Source: Ruminococcaceae bacterium UBA1244 (GTDB taxonomy: Bacteria; Bacillota; Clostridia; Oscillospirales; Acutalibacteraceae). From it: a DNA stretch of 5,034 bases. Shown piece after piece: positions 1 to 4,633 of this stretch. Position numbers and translations under genes: made by a program. The stretch covers positions 2,509 to 7,542 of the forward strand of contig DBWG01000071.1 of NCBI GenBank assembly GCA_002308635.1, given 5' to 3'. How positions within the stretch are numbered: the stretch's first letter is position 1; every line of letters starts with the position of its first letter. A model generated the notes under the pieces. That model was not told the origin of the DNA. It made no database searches and was given only the letters and a program-made list of their open reading frames with translations.

Positions 1-807
1 AAGTCACAGGCTTTTCAGGCTACAACATCTGTAAGCGGCGGAAAGACTGACTATACATACAGATACGGCTACATCAAGGACGGCGTTACAAAGTTTGTAA
101 AGACAATCAAGACTCCTGCTCCTTATACAACTTACACATACAAATTCACAGAGGCAGGCACATATACTCCTTTTGTTGAAATAGTAGATGCAGACGGCGC
201 AAGAAGAACAGTAAAGCAGACTAATGTAACAGTAAAGGATCTTCAGATTGCTTTCGGCAAGGCAGGCTCAAACAAGATCAGCACTGAACAGGCTTTTCAG
301 GCTACAACATCTGTAAGCGGCGGAAAGACTGACTACACATATAATTACGGTTACATAAAGAACGGCGTTTCAAAGTTTGTAAAAACTGTCAAGACTCCCG
401 CTCCTTACACAACTTACACATACAAATTCACCGAGGCTGGTACATATACTCCCTTTGTTGAAGTTGTAGATGCAGACGGTGCAAGAAGAACAGTAAAGCA
501 GGCTGATGTTACAGTAAAAGATTTCAAAGTAGATTTTGGTTCTGTTTCTTCATACAATATCAAAAAGACTCAGGCTTTCCAGACTACAGCTTCACTCAGC
601 AACGGAAGCGGTACATATACATACAGATTCGGTTACATCCAGAACGGCAGCAAAACATATTTAGATTCACAGAGAACAGGTTCTCCCTATATGACTTATG
701 TATATAAGTTCCCAGCTAAGGGTTCATACATTCCTTTCGTAGAGGTTATGGACGGCGAAAGCCTTTACGCTTCTGCTAAGCTTGCAGCAGTAACTGTTAC
801 AGACTGA
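1..807 (+). CDS. C-terminal part of a repeat-containing, probably secreted surface protein (5' end outside window)
   Basis: An open frame enters at base 1 and stops at TGA 805-807, giving 268 residues with no start in view. It consists of three tandem 94-residue units. Each has a Gln-Ala-Phe-Gln start, a Tyr/Thr-rich strand (TYRYGYIKDG-like), a PYxTYxYKF strand, then GTYTPFVEVVDADGARRTV and a VTV ending. The alternating aromatic strands and the final Gly-Tyr...Val-Asp-Gly pattern suggest an Ig-like beta-sandwich resembling the triple-tyrosine (Y_Y_Y) or PKD-type modules found in extracellular Firmicute proteins. The last unit is the most divergent and ends in VTVTD without a sortase signal, dockerin or membrane anchor. 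Function is unknown; a structural or adhesive extracellular role is inference. The gene ends just before a strong terminator, so it is the last gene of its transcript. Confidence 0.85.
   Translation, partial: KSQAFQATTSVSGGKTDYTYRYGYIKDGVTKFVKTIKTPAPYTTYTYKFTEAGTYTPFVEIVDADGARRTVKQTNVTVKDLQIAFGKAGSNKISTEQAFQATTSVSGGKTDYTYNYGYIKNGVSKFVKTVKTPAPYTTYTYKFTEAGTYTPFVEVVDADGARRTVKQADVTVKDFKVDFGSVSSYNIKKTQAFQTTASLSNGSGTYTYRFGYIQNGSKTYLDSQRTGSPYMTYVYKFPAKGSYIPFVEVMDGESLYASAKLAAVTVTD
7..807 (+). repeat. Tandem 282-bp coding repeats (three units, the last shortened)
   Basis: Units begin at 7, 289 and 571 at the same CAGGCTTT(T/C)CAG motif, exactly 282 bp (94 codons) apart. Units 1 and 2 are very similar at DNA level; by eye about nine bases in ten match and the first 45 bases are identical. 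Unit 3 is clearly diverged and stops after 237 bp at the stop codon. Earlier units may lie upstream of the window. Confidence 0.9.
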
Positions 808-824
808 ATTTAATACAAAAAATG

Positions 825-860
825 AACCTCTGATGCACAATAGTGTGTCAGAGGTTTTTT
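825..860 (+). terminator. Rho-independent terminator of the repeat-protein gene
   Basis: AACCTCTGA (825-833) pairs with TCAGAGGTT (848-856). An inner CACA/TGTG pairing extends the stem past a small bulge, and a run of T follows (855-860). It begins 17 bases after the stop codon. Confidence 0.9.
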
Positions 861-893
861 ATGCTTCCGGCGGATATGTATATATAAAACAGT

Positions 894-1092
894 GTAATTT
901 TACCTTCGAGCCGTCAAAAACGCCGCAGCGGAGCTTTAAAAGATTCCTCACTTCGTTCGGAATGACAAATCGGGGGTGTTTTGATGTGTAAAAACTTGAA
1001 CATAGCTCTCAGGCGCTCATAAATGCCCTGTATTGCATTTTATACCCTCAGAGGGTAATTTTACCTTTGAACTGTCAAAAATGCCGTAGCGG
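894..1092. repeat. Pair of 38-bp imperfect direct repeats (894-931 and 1055-1092)
   Basis: Both copies start GTAATTTTACCTT and continue through GTCAAAAA(C/T)GCCG(C/T)AGCGG. They match at 33 of 38 positions and start 161 bp apart. The five differences are all transitions, as expected for old copies of one element. Neither copy is coding. Probably a dispersed intergenic repeat of this genome; function unknown. Confidence 0.75.
934..966. repeat. Degenerate right half of the palindromic repeat seen intact at 3724-3779
   Basis: The stretch from CTTTAAAAGATTC to CGGAATGAC resembles the right arm expected for the GTCATTCTGAGCG...AATGAC element: an AAAGATTC centre, TTCGTTCGG and a terminal AATGAC. 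No left arm precedes it, so it is a half copy or heavily decayed. Confidence 0.55.
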
Positions 1093-1158
1093 GCAAATAT
1101 GACGATTTTACGGCTATTCCTGAATGACACTTCAAATCCGGTATGAAATTTTGTCCCC

Positions 1159-1180
1159 TGTCATCCTGAGCGCAGGCGAA
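1159..1180. repeat. Degenerate left half of the palindromic repeat
   Basis: TGTCATCCTGAGCGCAGGCG is close to the left arm TGTCATTCTGAGCGAAGCG of the element at 3724-3779. It stops abruptly at about 1180, exactly where helicase-like coding similarity begins. This suggests a junction created by insertion or deletion. Confidence 0.55.
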
Positions 1181-1330
1181 AAGTGCTTTGATGTTGACGA
1201 GGCAAAGGCAAAAATTCCCCGTTAGATAGAAGCCTTTATTCTCAAAAACCGCAACGGCAGAACAGGAAACAAAATCGCCTACAGCTACTACACCATGTTC
1301 AATTATTTTTCGGAAGACGGAATTGTATGA
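1181..1330 (+). pseudogene. Remnant of the C-terminus of a DnaB-like replicative helicase
   Basis: In one frame the bases encode FDVDEAKAKIPR, an in-frame TAG (1223-1225), then IEAFILKNRNGRTGNK, AYSYYTMFNYFSEDGIV and TGA (1328-1330). The LKNRNGxTG stretch followed by YYxMFNYF resembles the end of the RecA-like C-terminal domain of DnaB-type helicases on Firmicute plasmids and integrative elements; this is recognition from memory, not a search. The ATPase motifs and N-terminus are missing, the internal stop kills the rest, and the 5' edge abuts a repeat fragment. It is probably a relic of the replication module that once accompanied parA. No start codon or ribosome binding site supports its being a live small gene. 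Confidence 0.6.
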
Positions 1331-1396
1331 ATGTGGAAAGTGGAATGTGGAATTATTTGAATTGCCGATTGTCCTTGAAACCGGCTTAATATGCAG

Positions 1397-1460
1397 GTTT
1401 CAATATGTGTATGCACACAACACATACACATAAAACATATACATATCTTATACACATAAT
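1397..1460. repeat. 13-bp repeat array A (upstream of the Fic gene)
   Basis: It opens with a leader shared by all three arrays (GTTTCAATATGTGTATG, then CACACA) and continues as three consecutive 13-bp units: ACACATACACATA (1420-1432), AAACATATACATA (1433-1445) and TCTTATACACATA (1446-1458). The leader TATGTGTATG (1404-1413) is an exact inverted repeat of CATACACATA (1423-1432) across 9 bases. It ends against the inverted repeat that covers the Fic promoter. Candidate centromere or operator for the ParA/ribbon-helix-helix pair encoded downstream; binding is inference. Confidence 0.85.
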
Positions 1461-1514
1461 GCGGCAAAATAAAACATTAATCTGTATACAGAAATCGTTG
1501 ATATATTTTGCCGC
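1461..1514. promoter_or_regulatory. Nested inverted repeat over the Fic promoter, probable operator
   Basis: GCGGCAAAATA (1461-1471) is perfectly complementary to TATTTTGCCGC (1504-1514). Between them lies the perfect 12-bp palindrome TCTGTATACAGA (1481-1492), whose centre is only 1 bp from that of the outer repeat. The right arm fills the gap between the -35 and -10 boxes and the -35 lies inside the loop, so a protein bound here should block transcription. The helix-turn-helix domain of the Fic protein is the obvious candidate for an autorepressor, but this is inference. A recombinase site is an alternative reading. Confidence 0.6.
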
Positions 1515-1526
1515 TTGTGGTATAAT
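1498..1526 (+). promoter_or_regulatory. Sigma-A-type promoter of the Fic gene
   Basis: TTGATA (-35, 1498-1503), a 17-bp spacer, then a perfect TATAAT (-10, 1521-1526) preceded by TGG, an extended -10 (TGTGGTATAAT). A start near 1533 would leave a leader of about 27 bases before the ATG at 1560. Confidence 0.85.
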
Positions 1527-1547
1527 AATTTCCGGAGCTTTTTAAGC

Positions 1548-1555
1548 AGGGGGGG
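1548..1555 (+). promoter_or_regulatory. Ribosome binding site fixing the Fic start
   Basis: AGGGGGGG lies four bases before the ATG at 1560. The frame could be extended upstream to a TTG at 1515, but that codon lies upstream of the -10 box and would not be transcribed, so 1560 is the start. Confidence 0.75.
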
Positions 1556-1559
1556 TATT

Positions 1560-2456
1560 ATGAACTATATCAGCGCAGCTCAGGCGGCTGAAAAATGGGG
1601 TGTTTCCGAAAGAAGCGTAAGAAATTACTGTCAGCAGGGAAGAATAACTGGTGCGGTCAGAAATGAAAATTCATGGCTCATTCCCGAAAATGCCGAAAAG
1701 CCCGAACGCAAAAAAAGAAACGGCAAAATTCCGTCCGATCTTCTTTCACGGCTCAGACTTGAAAAGGATTCCGGTTTTAAAGGCGGTATCTACCACAAAA
1801 TACAGATAGAACTGACATACAATTCAAATCATATCGAGGGAAGCCGTCTGACCAAAGACCAGACAAGATATATCTTTGAAACAAATACTATCGGTATTTC
1901 GGACGGTGCTGTAAATGTTGATGATGTTATCGAAACGGCTAACCATTTCCGATGTATCGATCTTGTGATAGATCAGGCTAAGTATGTGCTTACTGAAAGC
2001 TTTATAAAACAGCTCCATCTCACACTTAAAAACAGTACATCAGACAGCAGAAAAGCATGGTTTGCCGTTGGAGATTACAAGCGTCTGGAAAACGAGGTCG
2101 GAGGCTTGCAGACTGTAAAGCCTGCCGATGTCCAAAAGAAAATGAAGGAACTTATCACAAATTATAATCTGTCAAAGAAAAAAAGCTTTGACGAGCTTTT
2201 GCAGTTCCATTATGATTTTGAAAGAATACATCCTTTTCAGGACGGAAACGGCAGAGTCGGACGGCTTATTCTTTTCAAAGAGTGTCTGAGGAATGATATC
2301 ACGCCTTTTATTATTGAGGATGATATAAAGATGTTCTATTACCGAGGGTTGCAGGAATGGAAAAATGAAAAAGGATATCTTCGGGATACCTGCCTGTCGG
2401 CTCATGACAGATTCAGGAAATATATGGACTATTTCGGCATAAAATACAGTGATTAA
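1560..2456 (+). CDS. Fic-domain protein (AMP-transferase family) with N-terminal helix-turn-helix
   Basis: The 298-residue product has three parts. Residues 1-45 form a MerR/excisionase-like helix-turn-helix (SAAQAAEKWGVSERSVRNYC, then GRITGAVR and WLIP). Residues 89-94 (SNHIEG) fit the Fic inhibitory motif (S/T)xxxE(G/N), with E93 as the expected blocking glutamate. Residues 224-235 (HPFQDGNGRVGR) are a perfect Fic active site: H224 is catalytic and D228, N230 and R232/R235 bind nucleotide and metal. GDYKRLENEVGG (171-182) is the likely target-binding flap. Family knowledge: Fic proteins usually transfer AMP from ATP to a hydroxyl on a target protein, and an inhibitory helix N-terminal to the Fic core marks self-inhibited (class II) enzymes. 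All key residues are intact, so it should be active once de-inhibited. The target is unknown. The DNA-binding domain may autoregulate through the palindrome at 1461-1514. Placement beside parA suggests a role in element stability or host modulation; that is inference. Confidence 0.9.
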   Translation: MNYISAAQAAEKWGVSERSVRNYCQQGRITGAVRNENSWLIPENAEKPERKKRNGKIPSDLLSRLRLEKDSGFKGGIYHKIQIELTYNSNHIEGSRLTKDQTRYIFETNTIGISDGAVNVDDVIETANHFRCIDLVIDQAKYVLTESFIKQLHLTLKNSTSDSRKAWFAVGDYKRLENEVGGLQTVKPADVQKKMKELITNYNLSKKKSFDELLQFHYDFERIHPFQDGNGRVGRLILFKECLRNDITPFIIEDDIKMFYYRGLQEWKNEKGYLRDTCLSAHDRFRKYMDYFGIKYSD

Positions 2457-2460
2457 GCCT

Positions 2461-2560
2461 GTTTCAATATGTGTATGCACACAACACATACACATAACAT
2501 ATACACATAAAACATACACATAATATATACATATAAAACATGTGTATATATTATGTGTAT
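2461..2560. repeat. 13-bp repeat array B (between the Fic gene and parA)
   Basis: It shares its first 36 bases with array A, including the TATGTGTATG/CATACACATA inverted repeat (2468-2477 and 2487-2496), and starts 4 bases after the Fic stop. Consecutive 13-bp units follow at 2484, 2497 (ACATATACACATA), 2510 (AAACATACACATA) and 2523 (ATATATACATATA). A junction unit (2536-2548) then flips into the opposite orientation, ending ATTATGTGTAT just before the parA ribosome binding site. It fills the whole intergenic gap, so whatever binds it should control parA. An imperfect -10 (TATATT, 2547-2552) lies inside it, with no convincing -35. Confidence 0.85.
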
Positions 2561-2566
2561 AAAAAC

Positions 2567-2573
2567 AAGGGAG
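2567..2573 (+). promoter_or_regulatory. Ribosome binding site fixing the parA start
   Basis: AAGGGAG sits 8 bases before the ATG at 2582. The frame is open back to an ATG at 2540, but those 14 extra codons lie within repeat array B and have no ribosome binding site. The 2582 start gives the standard ParA N-terminus MKVIAVNNQKGGTGKT. Confidence 0.85.
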
Positions 2574-2581
2574 AAATCAGT

Positions 2582-3352
2582 ATGAAAGTAATAGCGGTCA
2601 ATAACCAGAAGGGCGGCACAGGCAAGACTACAACGGCGGCGGCTCTTAGTTTTGCGTTGTATCACAGAGGGTTTAAAGTTCTTCTTATCGACCTTGACGC
2701 ACAGGGGAATTTGTCATATACGGTAAATGCCGAGGGCGGCAGTTACGGGATTTTCGGAGCTATGGAACGCCCCGAAACTACTCCGCAGGAAATACAGTCC
2801 GTATGTTCGGACAGCAACGGCGGAAGAATAGATATTATTCCGAGTACGGAACGCCTTGCAGTTGCGGAAAAGATATTCACCGAGATAGGAAAGGAATATA
2901 AACTCAAAGAGGCATTACAGAATATTGACAGTACTGTTTATGACTATGTTATCATTGACACGCCGCCGGCTCTTGGCATACTTTCAATAAATGCACTTGC
3001 GGCGGCTGATACCGTGCTGATACCTGCACAGGCAGATATATATTCCTTACAGGGTATCACACAGATAAGCAACACTATTTCAACAGTACGCAAATACTGC
3101 AACAGTAAATTAACCATTGACGGCATTGTACTTACACGCTATAACAGCCGTACAACGATAAGCAAGGACTTGGCGGCGGCTCTGACACAGACGGCTGAAA
3201 AGCTCAGCACAAAGGTATATGATACCCGTATCAGGGAATGTACAGCCATAAAAGAGGCTCAGGCACTGAGAAAGGATATATTTATCTATGCACCGAAAAG
3301 CAACGCCGCAGAGGATTACAACAGCCTTACAAATGAGATAACCGGAGGATAA
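2582..3352 (+). CDS. parA: ParA/Soj-type partition ATPase
   Basis: The 256-residue product is a typical small ParA without an N-terminal helix-turn-helix, close in length to Soj and to type Ib plasmid ParA. Motifs in order: deviant Walker A KGGTGKTT at 10-17, with signature lysine K10 and catalytic K15; Walker A' LLIDLDAQGN at 34-43; Walker B VIIDTPP at 123-129. ATP-bound ParA dimers bind DNA nonspecifically, and a centromere-bound partner stimulates hydrolysis to move or position plasmid copies. The partner here is the ribbon-helix-helix protein encoded 6 bases downstream. The GGAGG for that gene lies within the last codons of parA, which implies one mRNA and translational coupling. All catalytic motifs are intact, so the system may still be active despite the decayed surroundings. 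Control is probably through array B. Confidence 0.93.
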   Translation: MKVIAVNNQKGGTGKTTTAAALSFALYHRGFKVLLIDLDAQGNLSYTVNAEGGSYGIFGAMERPETTPQEIQSVCSDSNGGRIDIIPSTERLAVAEKIFTEIGKEYKLKEALQNIDSTVYDYVIIDTPPALGILSINALAAADTVLIPAQADIYSLQGITQISNTISTVRKYCNSKLTIDGIVLTRYNSRTTISKDLAAALTQTAEKLSTKVYDTRIRECTAIKEAQALRKDIFIYAPKSNAAEDYNSLTNEITGG

Positions 3353-3358
3353 CGCAAT

Positions 3359-3625
3359 ATGAAAAAGAATTTCACCAATGCCGCAGAGGAACTTATAACG
3401 GGCATACCGTCGGGACTGAATGACAGTGAAGCTGTCACGGAAAAGGAAGAAACGGCTGTAAAGAAAGGCGGATATCTCCGTTATGTTGAGCCGAGAAGCG
3501 AAAGAATGAACCTGCTTTTATCAAAAAGCCTTGTAAAAAAGCTTGATGCGGAAGCAAAAAAACGCCGGCTTTCAAAGAACGGTCTTGTAAATGAAATACT
3601 TGAAAAATATTTCGGTGAAAAATGA
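3359..3625 (+). CDS. Small ribbon-helix-helix DNA-binding protein, probable ParB-equivalent (centromere binder)
   Basis: The 88-residue product has a polar, probably flexible N-terminal half (1-45) and a C-terminal ribbon-helix-helix fold: strand ERMNLLLS (48-55), helix 1 SLVKKLDAEAKKRR (57-70), turn, and helix 2 SKNGLVNEILEKYF (72-85). This shape, a mobile tail plus ribbon-helix-helix domain encoded directly after a small ParA, matches ParG- and omega-type partners of type Ib partition systems. Those proteins bind short tandem repeats upstream of their operon and stimulate ParA through the tail. It starts at an ATG 6 bases after the parA stop, with GGAGG (3344-3348) inside the end of parA. 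Its likely sites are the 13-bp arrays; a role as operon repressor is also expected. I do not recognise a specific named family. Confidence 0.8.
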   Translation: MKKNFTNAAEELITGIPSGLNDSEAVTEKEETAVKKGGYLRYVEPRSERMNLLLSKSLVKKLDAEAKKRRLSKNGLVNEILEKYFGEK

Positions 3626-3628
3626 TAA

Positions 3629-3650
3629 AAACGGCTTGCAGAGCCTGTTT
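3629..3650 (+). terminator. Weak hairpin after the ribbon-helix-helix gene, possible terminator
   Basis: AAACGGCT (3629-3636) pairs with AGCC-T-GTTT (3642-3650, one bulged T) across TGCAG, four bases after the stop codon. Only three T residues follow, so termination would be inefficient. It overlaps the first bases of array C. Confidence 0.35.
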
Positions 3651-3722
3651 GAATATGTGTATACACACAACACATACACATAACATATACATATAAAACA
3701 TACACATATCTTATACACACAA
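3647..3722. repeat. 13-bp repeat array C (downstream of the ribbon-helix-helix gene)
   Basis: It has the same leader as arrays A and B (one mismatch in the 10-bp inverted repeat, 3654-3663 with 3673-3682), then 13-bp units at 3670 (ACACATACACATA), 3683 (ACATATACATATA), 3696 (AAACATACACATA) and 3709 (TCTTATACACACA). It ends like array A (TCTTATACACA.., then ATG) but carries exactly one more unit. With A it brackets the whole Fic-parA-ribbon-helix-helix cassette. Confidence 0.85.
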
Positions 3723-3723
3723 T

Positions 3724-3779
3724 GTCATTCTGAGCGAAGCGAAGAATCTTTAAAGATCCCTCGCACTGCTAGGGATGAC
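3724..3779. repeat. Palindromic intergenic repeat element (GTCATTCTGAGCG family)
   Basis: About 56 bp running from GTCATTCTGAGCGAAGCG to GGGATGAC. The exact 12-bp palindrome ATCTTTAAAGAT (3746-3757) is at its centre and GTCAT/ATGAC at its ends. The right arm has diverged from the perfect complement. Sequences beginning GTCATTCTGAGCGAAGCGAAG recur between genes in many bacteria and behave like small palindromic or MITE-like repeats (general knowledge). It begins immediately at the end of array C. Confidence 0.75.
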
Positions 3780-3786
3780 AGCAGTA

Positions 3787-3799
3787 AAACATACACATA
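3787..3799. repeat. Isolated 13-bp unit beyond the palindromic element
   Basis: AAACATACACATA here is identical to the array units at 2510-2522 and 3696-3708 but separated from array C by the palindromic element. It is likely the displaced end of array C. Confidence 0.7.
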
Positions 3800-3803
3800 A
3801 AAA

Positions 3804-3836
3804 GCCGCCTGCGAAATATAAGTTTTCGCAGGCGGC
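3804..3836 (-). terminator. Terminator of the TetR-family gene (possibly bidirectional)
   Basis: GCCGCCTGCGAAA (3804-3816) and TTTCGCAGGCGGC (3824-3836) form a perfect 13-bp stem with a 7-base loop. On the minus strand a run of five T follows (complement of 3799-3803). On the plus strand the tail AATTTGATTT is poorer but could also stop cassette transcripts. Confidence 0.9.
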
Positions 3837-3873
3837 AATTTGATTTCGGGAAAAACTCTTTCCACTAACCACT

Positions 3874-4446
3874 TTATTTTGTGACGATTAATTTCTCGGT
3901 GTTGCTGTCGAGGTCGGATAATAGTTTGATAATGAATTCTTTGGAGTCGGAAAAATTACTGTCTACCCATTTGAAAATAATGGACATACAGCCGTGTGAA
4001 CGGTAATAAGCATGATAATTCAAGGCACGGTCACTGATATCTGAATCCTGTTTCTCAGCCTGAATTTTGAGGAACAGTCCCGATAGAAGCTTGTCTATTT
4101 TGTTTCTTAACTGCCATGTGGCATTAGGACAGAATATCATTCTGAATATGGTACGGTTTTCATCAATGTAATTTATGAGATATGAAAAGAATTTTTCTGA
4201 CGGAAGTTCTTCAAGTCTGAGGATAAGAAGTCCCATTTCCAGAAGTACATCTTTCTCTATATTGTCATACAGGTCATATACATCCATGTAGTGTTTGTAG
4301 AATGTCACACGGTTTACATCTGCCTTATCCGCTATTTCCTGTACTGTTACTTTGTGAAGTTCCTTTTCCATAAGAAGTTCCGAAAGAGCGTCACAAAGTG
4401 CCTTTCTTGTTTTTAGTGTACGGCGGTCTGTCTTTTTTTCGTTCAT
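3874..4446 (-). CDS. TetR/AcrR-family transcriptional regulator
   Basis: The 190-residue product has a TetR N-terminal DNA-binding domain: TRKALCDALSELLMEK (helix 1, about 13-28), then VTVQEIADKADVNRVTFYKHY (33-53), the classic helix-turn-helix ending in the TFYKHY signature. The C-terminal half, with HAYYRSHGCMSIIFKWV and FIIKLLSDL, resembles the TetR_C_8 ligand/dimer domain common in Firmicutes. Such proteins are usually repressors released by a small ligand; the ligand is unknown. I chose the ATG at 4446 because GGGGTG lies 6 bases upstream. A GTG at 4455 is in frame, but it falls inside that ribosome binding site and leaves no spacer. It has its own promoter and terminator, so it is monocistronic. 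The divergent secreted-protein gene is the likely target besides itself. Confidence 0.9.
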   Translation of the reverse strand: MNEKKTDRRTLKTRKALCDALSELLMEKELHKVTVQEIADKADVNRVTFYKHYMDVYDLYDNIEKDVLLEMGLLILRLEELPSEKFFSYLINYIDENRTIFRMIFCPNATWQLRNKIDKLLSGLFLKIQAEKQDSDISDRALNYHAYYRSHGCMSIIFKWVDSNFSDSKEFIIKLLSDLDSNTEKLIVTK

Positions 4447-4452
4447 CACGGT

Positions 4453-4458
4453 CACCCC
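4453..4458 (-). promoter_or_regulatory. Ribosome binding site deciding the TetR start
   Basis: GGGGTG on the minus strand lies 6 bases before the ATG at 4446-4444. This spacing favours that start over the in-frame GTG at 4455. Confidence 0.7.
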
Positions 4459-4465
4459 ATTTTAT

Positions 4466-4549
4466 TAATACAGCTTAATTATATCATAATACGGAGTGAT
4501 TTACAATTTTTAGGATGTATTTTTAACCGAAAATAAAAAAACTGTATTA
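4466..4549. promoter_or_regulatory. Candidate TetR operator half-sites in the divergent intergenic region
   Basis: TAATACAG (4466-4473) and its exact reverse complement CTGTATTA (4542-4549) flank the control region. A near copy, TAATACGG (4487-4494), lies 21 bp from the first, about two helical turns. The left sites overlap the TetR promoter; the right one lies just upstream of the putative promoter of the secreted-protein gene. TetR operators are normally inverted repeats with short spacing, so assignment to this regulator is tentative. Confidence 0.4.
4478..4506 (-). promoter_or_regulatory. Sigma-A-type promoter of the TetR gene
   Basis: On the minus strand: TTGTAA (-35, 4506-4501), a 17-bp spacer, then TATAAT (-10, 4483-4478) preceded by TGA (extended -10). 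The expected transcript start, near 4471, falls within the TAATACAG half-site at 4466-4473. Confidence 0.8.
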
Positions 4550-4577
4550 GAATGCTCTCACCGCACATATATATAAT
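4547..4577 (+). promoter_or_regulatory. Putative promoter of the secreted-protein gene
   Basis: A perfect TATAAT (4572-4577) lies in a TATATA run. The best -35 is TTAGAA (4547-4552) with a long 19-bp spacer, so the promoter is weak or needs activation. Confidence 0.4.
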
Positions 4578-4633
4578 TAATGTGGAAGTATTTCAATTTG
4601 GAATTTATTTTATTTCGGATATGAGGATTTGCT

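Larger units (their letters stand above)
861..1180. other. Gene-free stretch with repeat debris
   Basis: No credible coding frame or promoter is visible here. It holds two copies of a 38-bp direct repeat, two half copies of the GTCATTCTGAGCG palindromic element, and a 7-bp inverted repeat around one base (TACCCTC/GAGGGTA, 1043-1057). It looks like a junkyard of short elements between the upstream gene and the helicase remnant. Confidence 0.6.

Noticed and set aside
1043..1057. Short inverted repeat TACCCTC/GAGGGTA as a terminator
   Set aside because: There is only one base between the arms, so the outer pairs alone could form a hairpin, and no transcribed gene precedes it.
1329..1352. Tandem AATGTGGAA motif
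   Set aside because: Only two short copies, too little to support a repeat element or a function.
1397..1460. CRISPR array
   Set aside because: The units are 13 bp and directly adjacent with no unique spacers, and no cas genes are present.
2172..2665. Minus-strand frames across array B encoding Cys/Val/Tyr/Met-rich peptides
   Set aside because: Translation of the 13-bp repeats produces these odd peptides. The frames overlap the Fic and parA genes antisense and have no ribosome binding site.
3435..3720. Minus-strand frames across array C and the ribbon-helix-helix gene
   Set aside because: Same repeat-derived translation artefact, antisense to a well-supported gene.
1397..3724. Arrays A and C as terminal repeats of a transposon
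   Set aside because: They are in direct, not inverted, orientation, an extra copy lies inside, and no transposase or recombinase is encoded. Centromere or operator use explains them better, though a cassette duplicated by recombination cannot be excluded.
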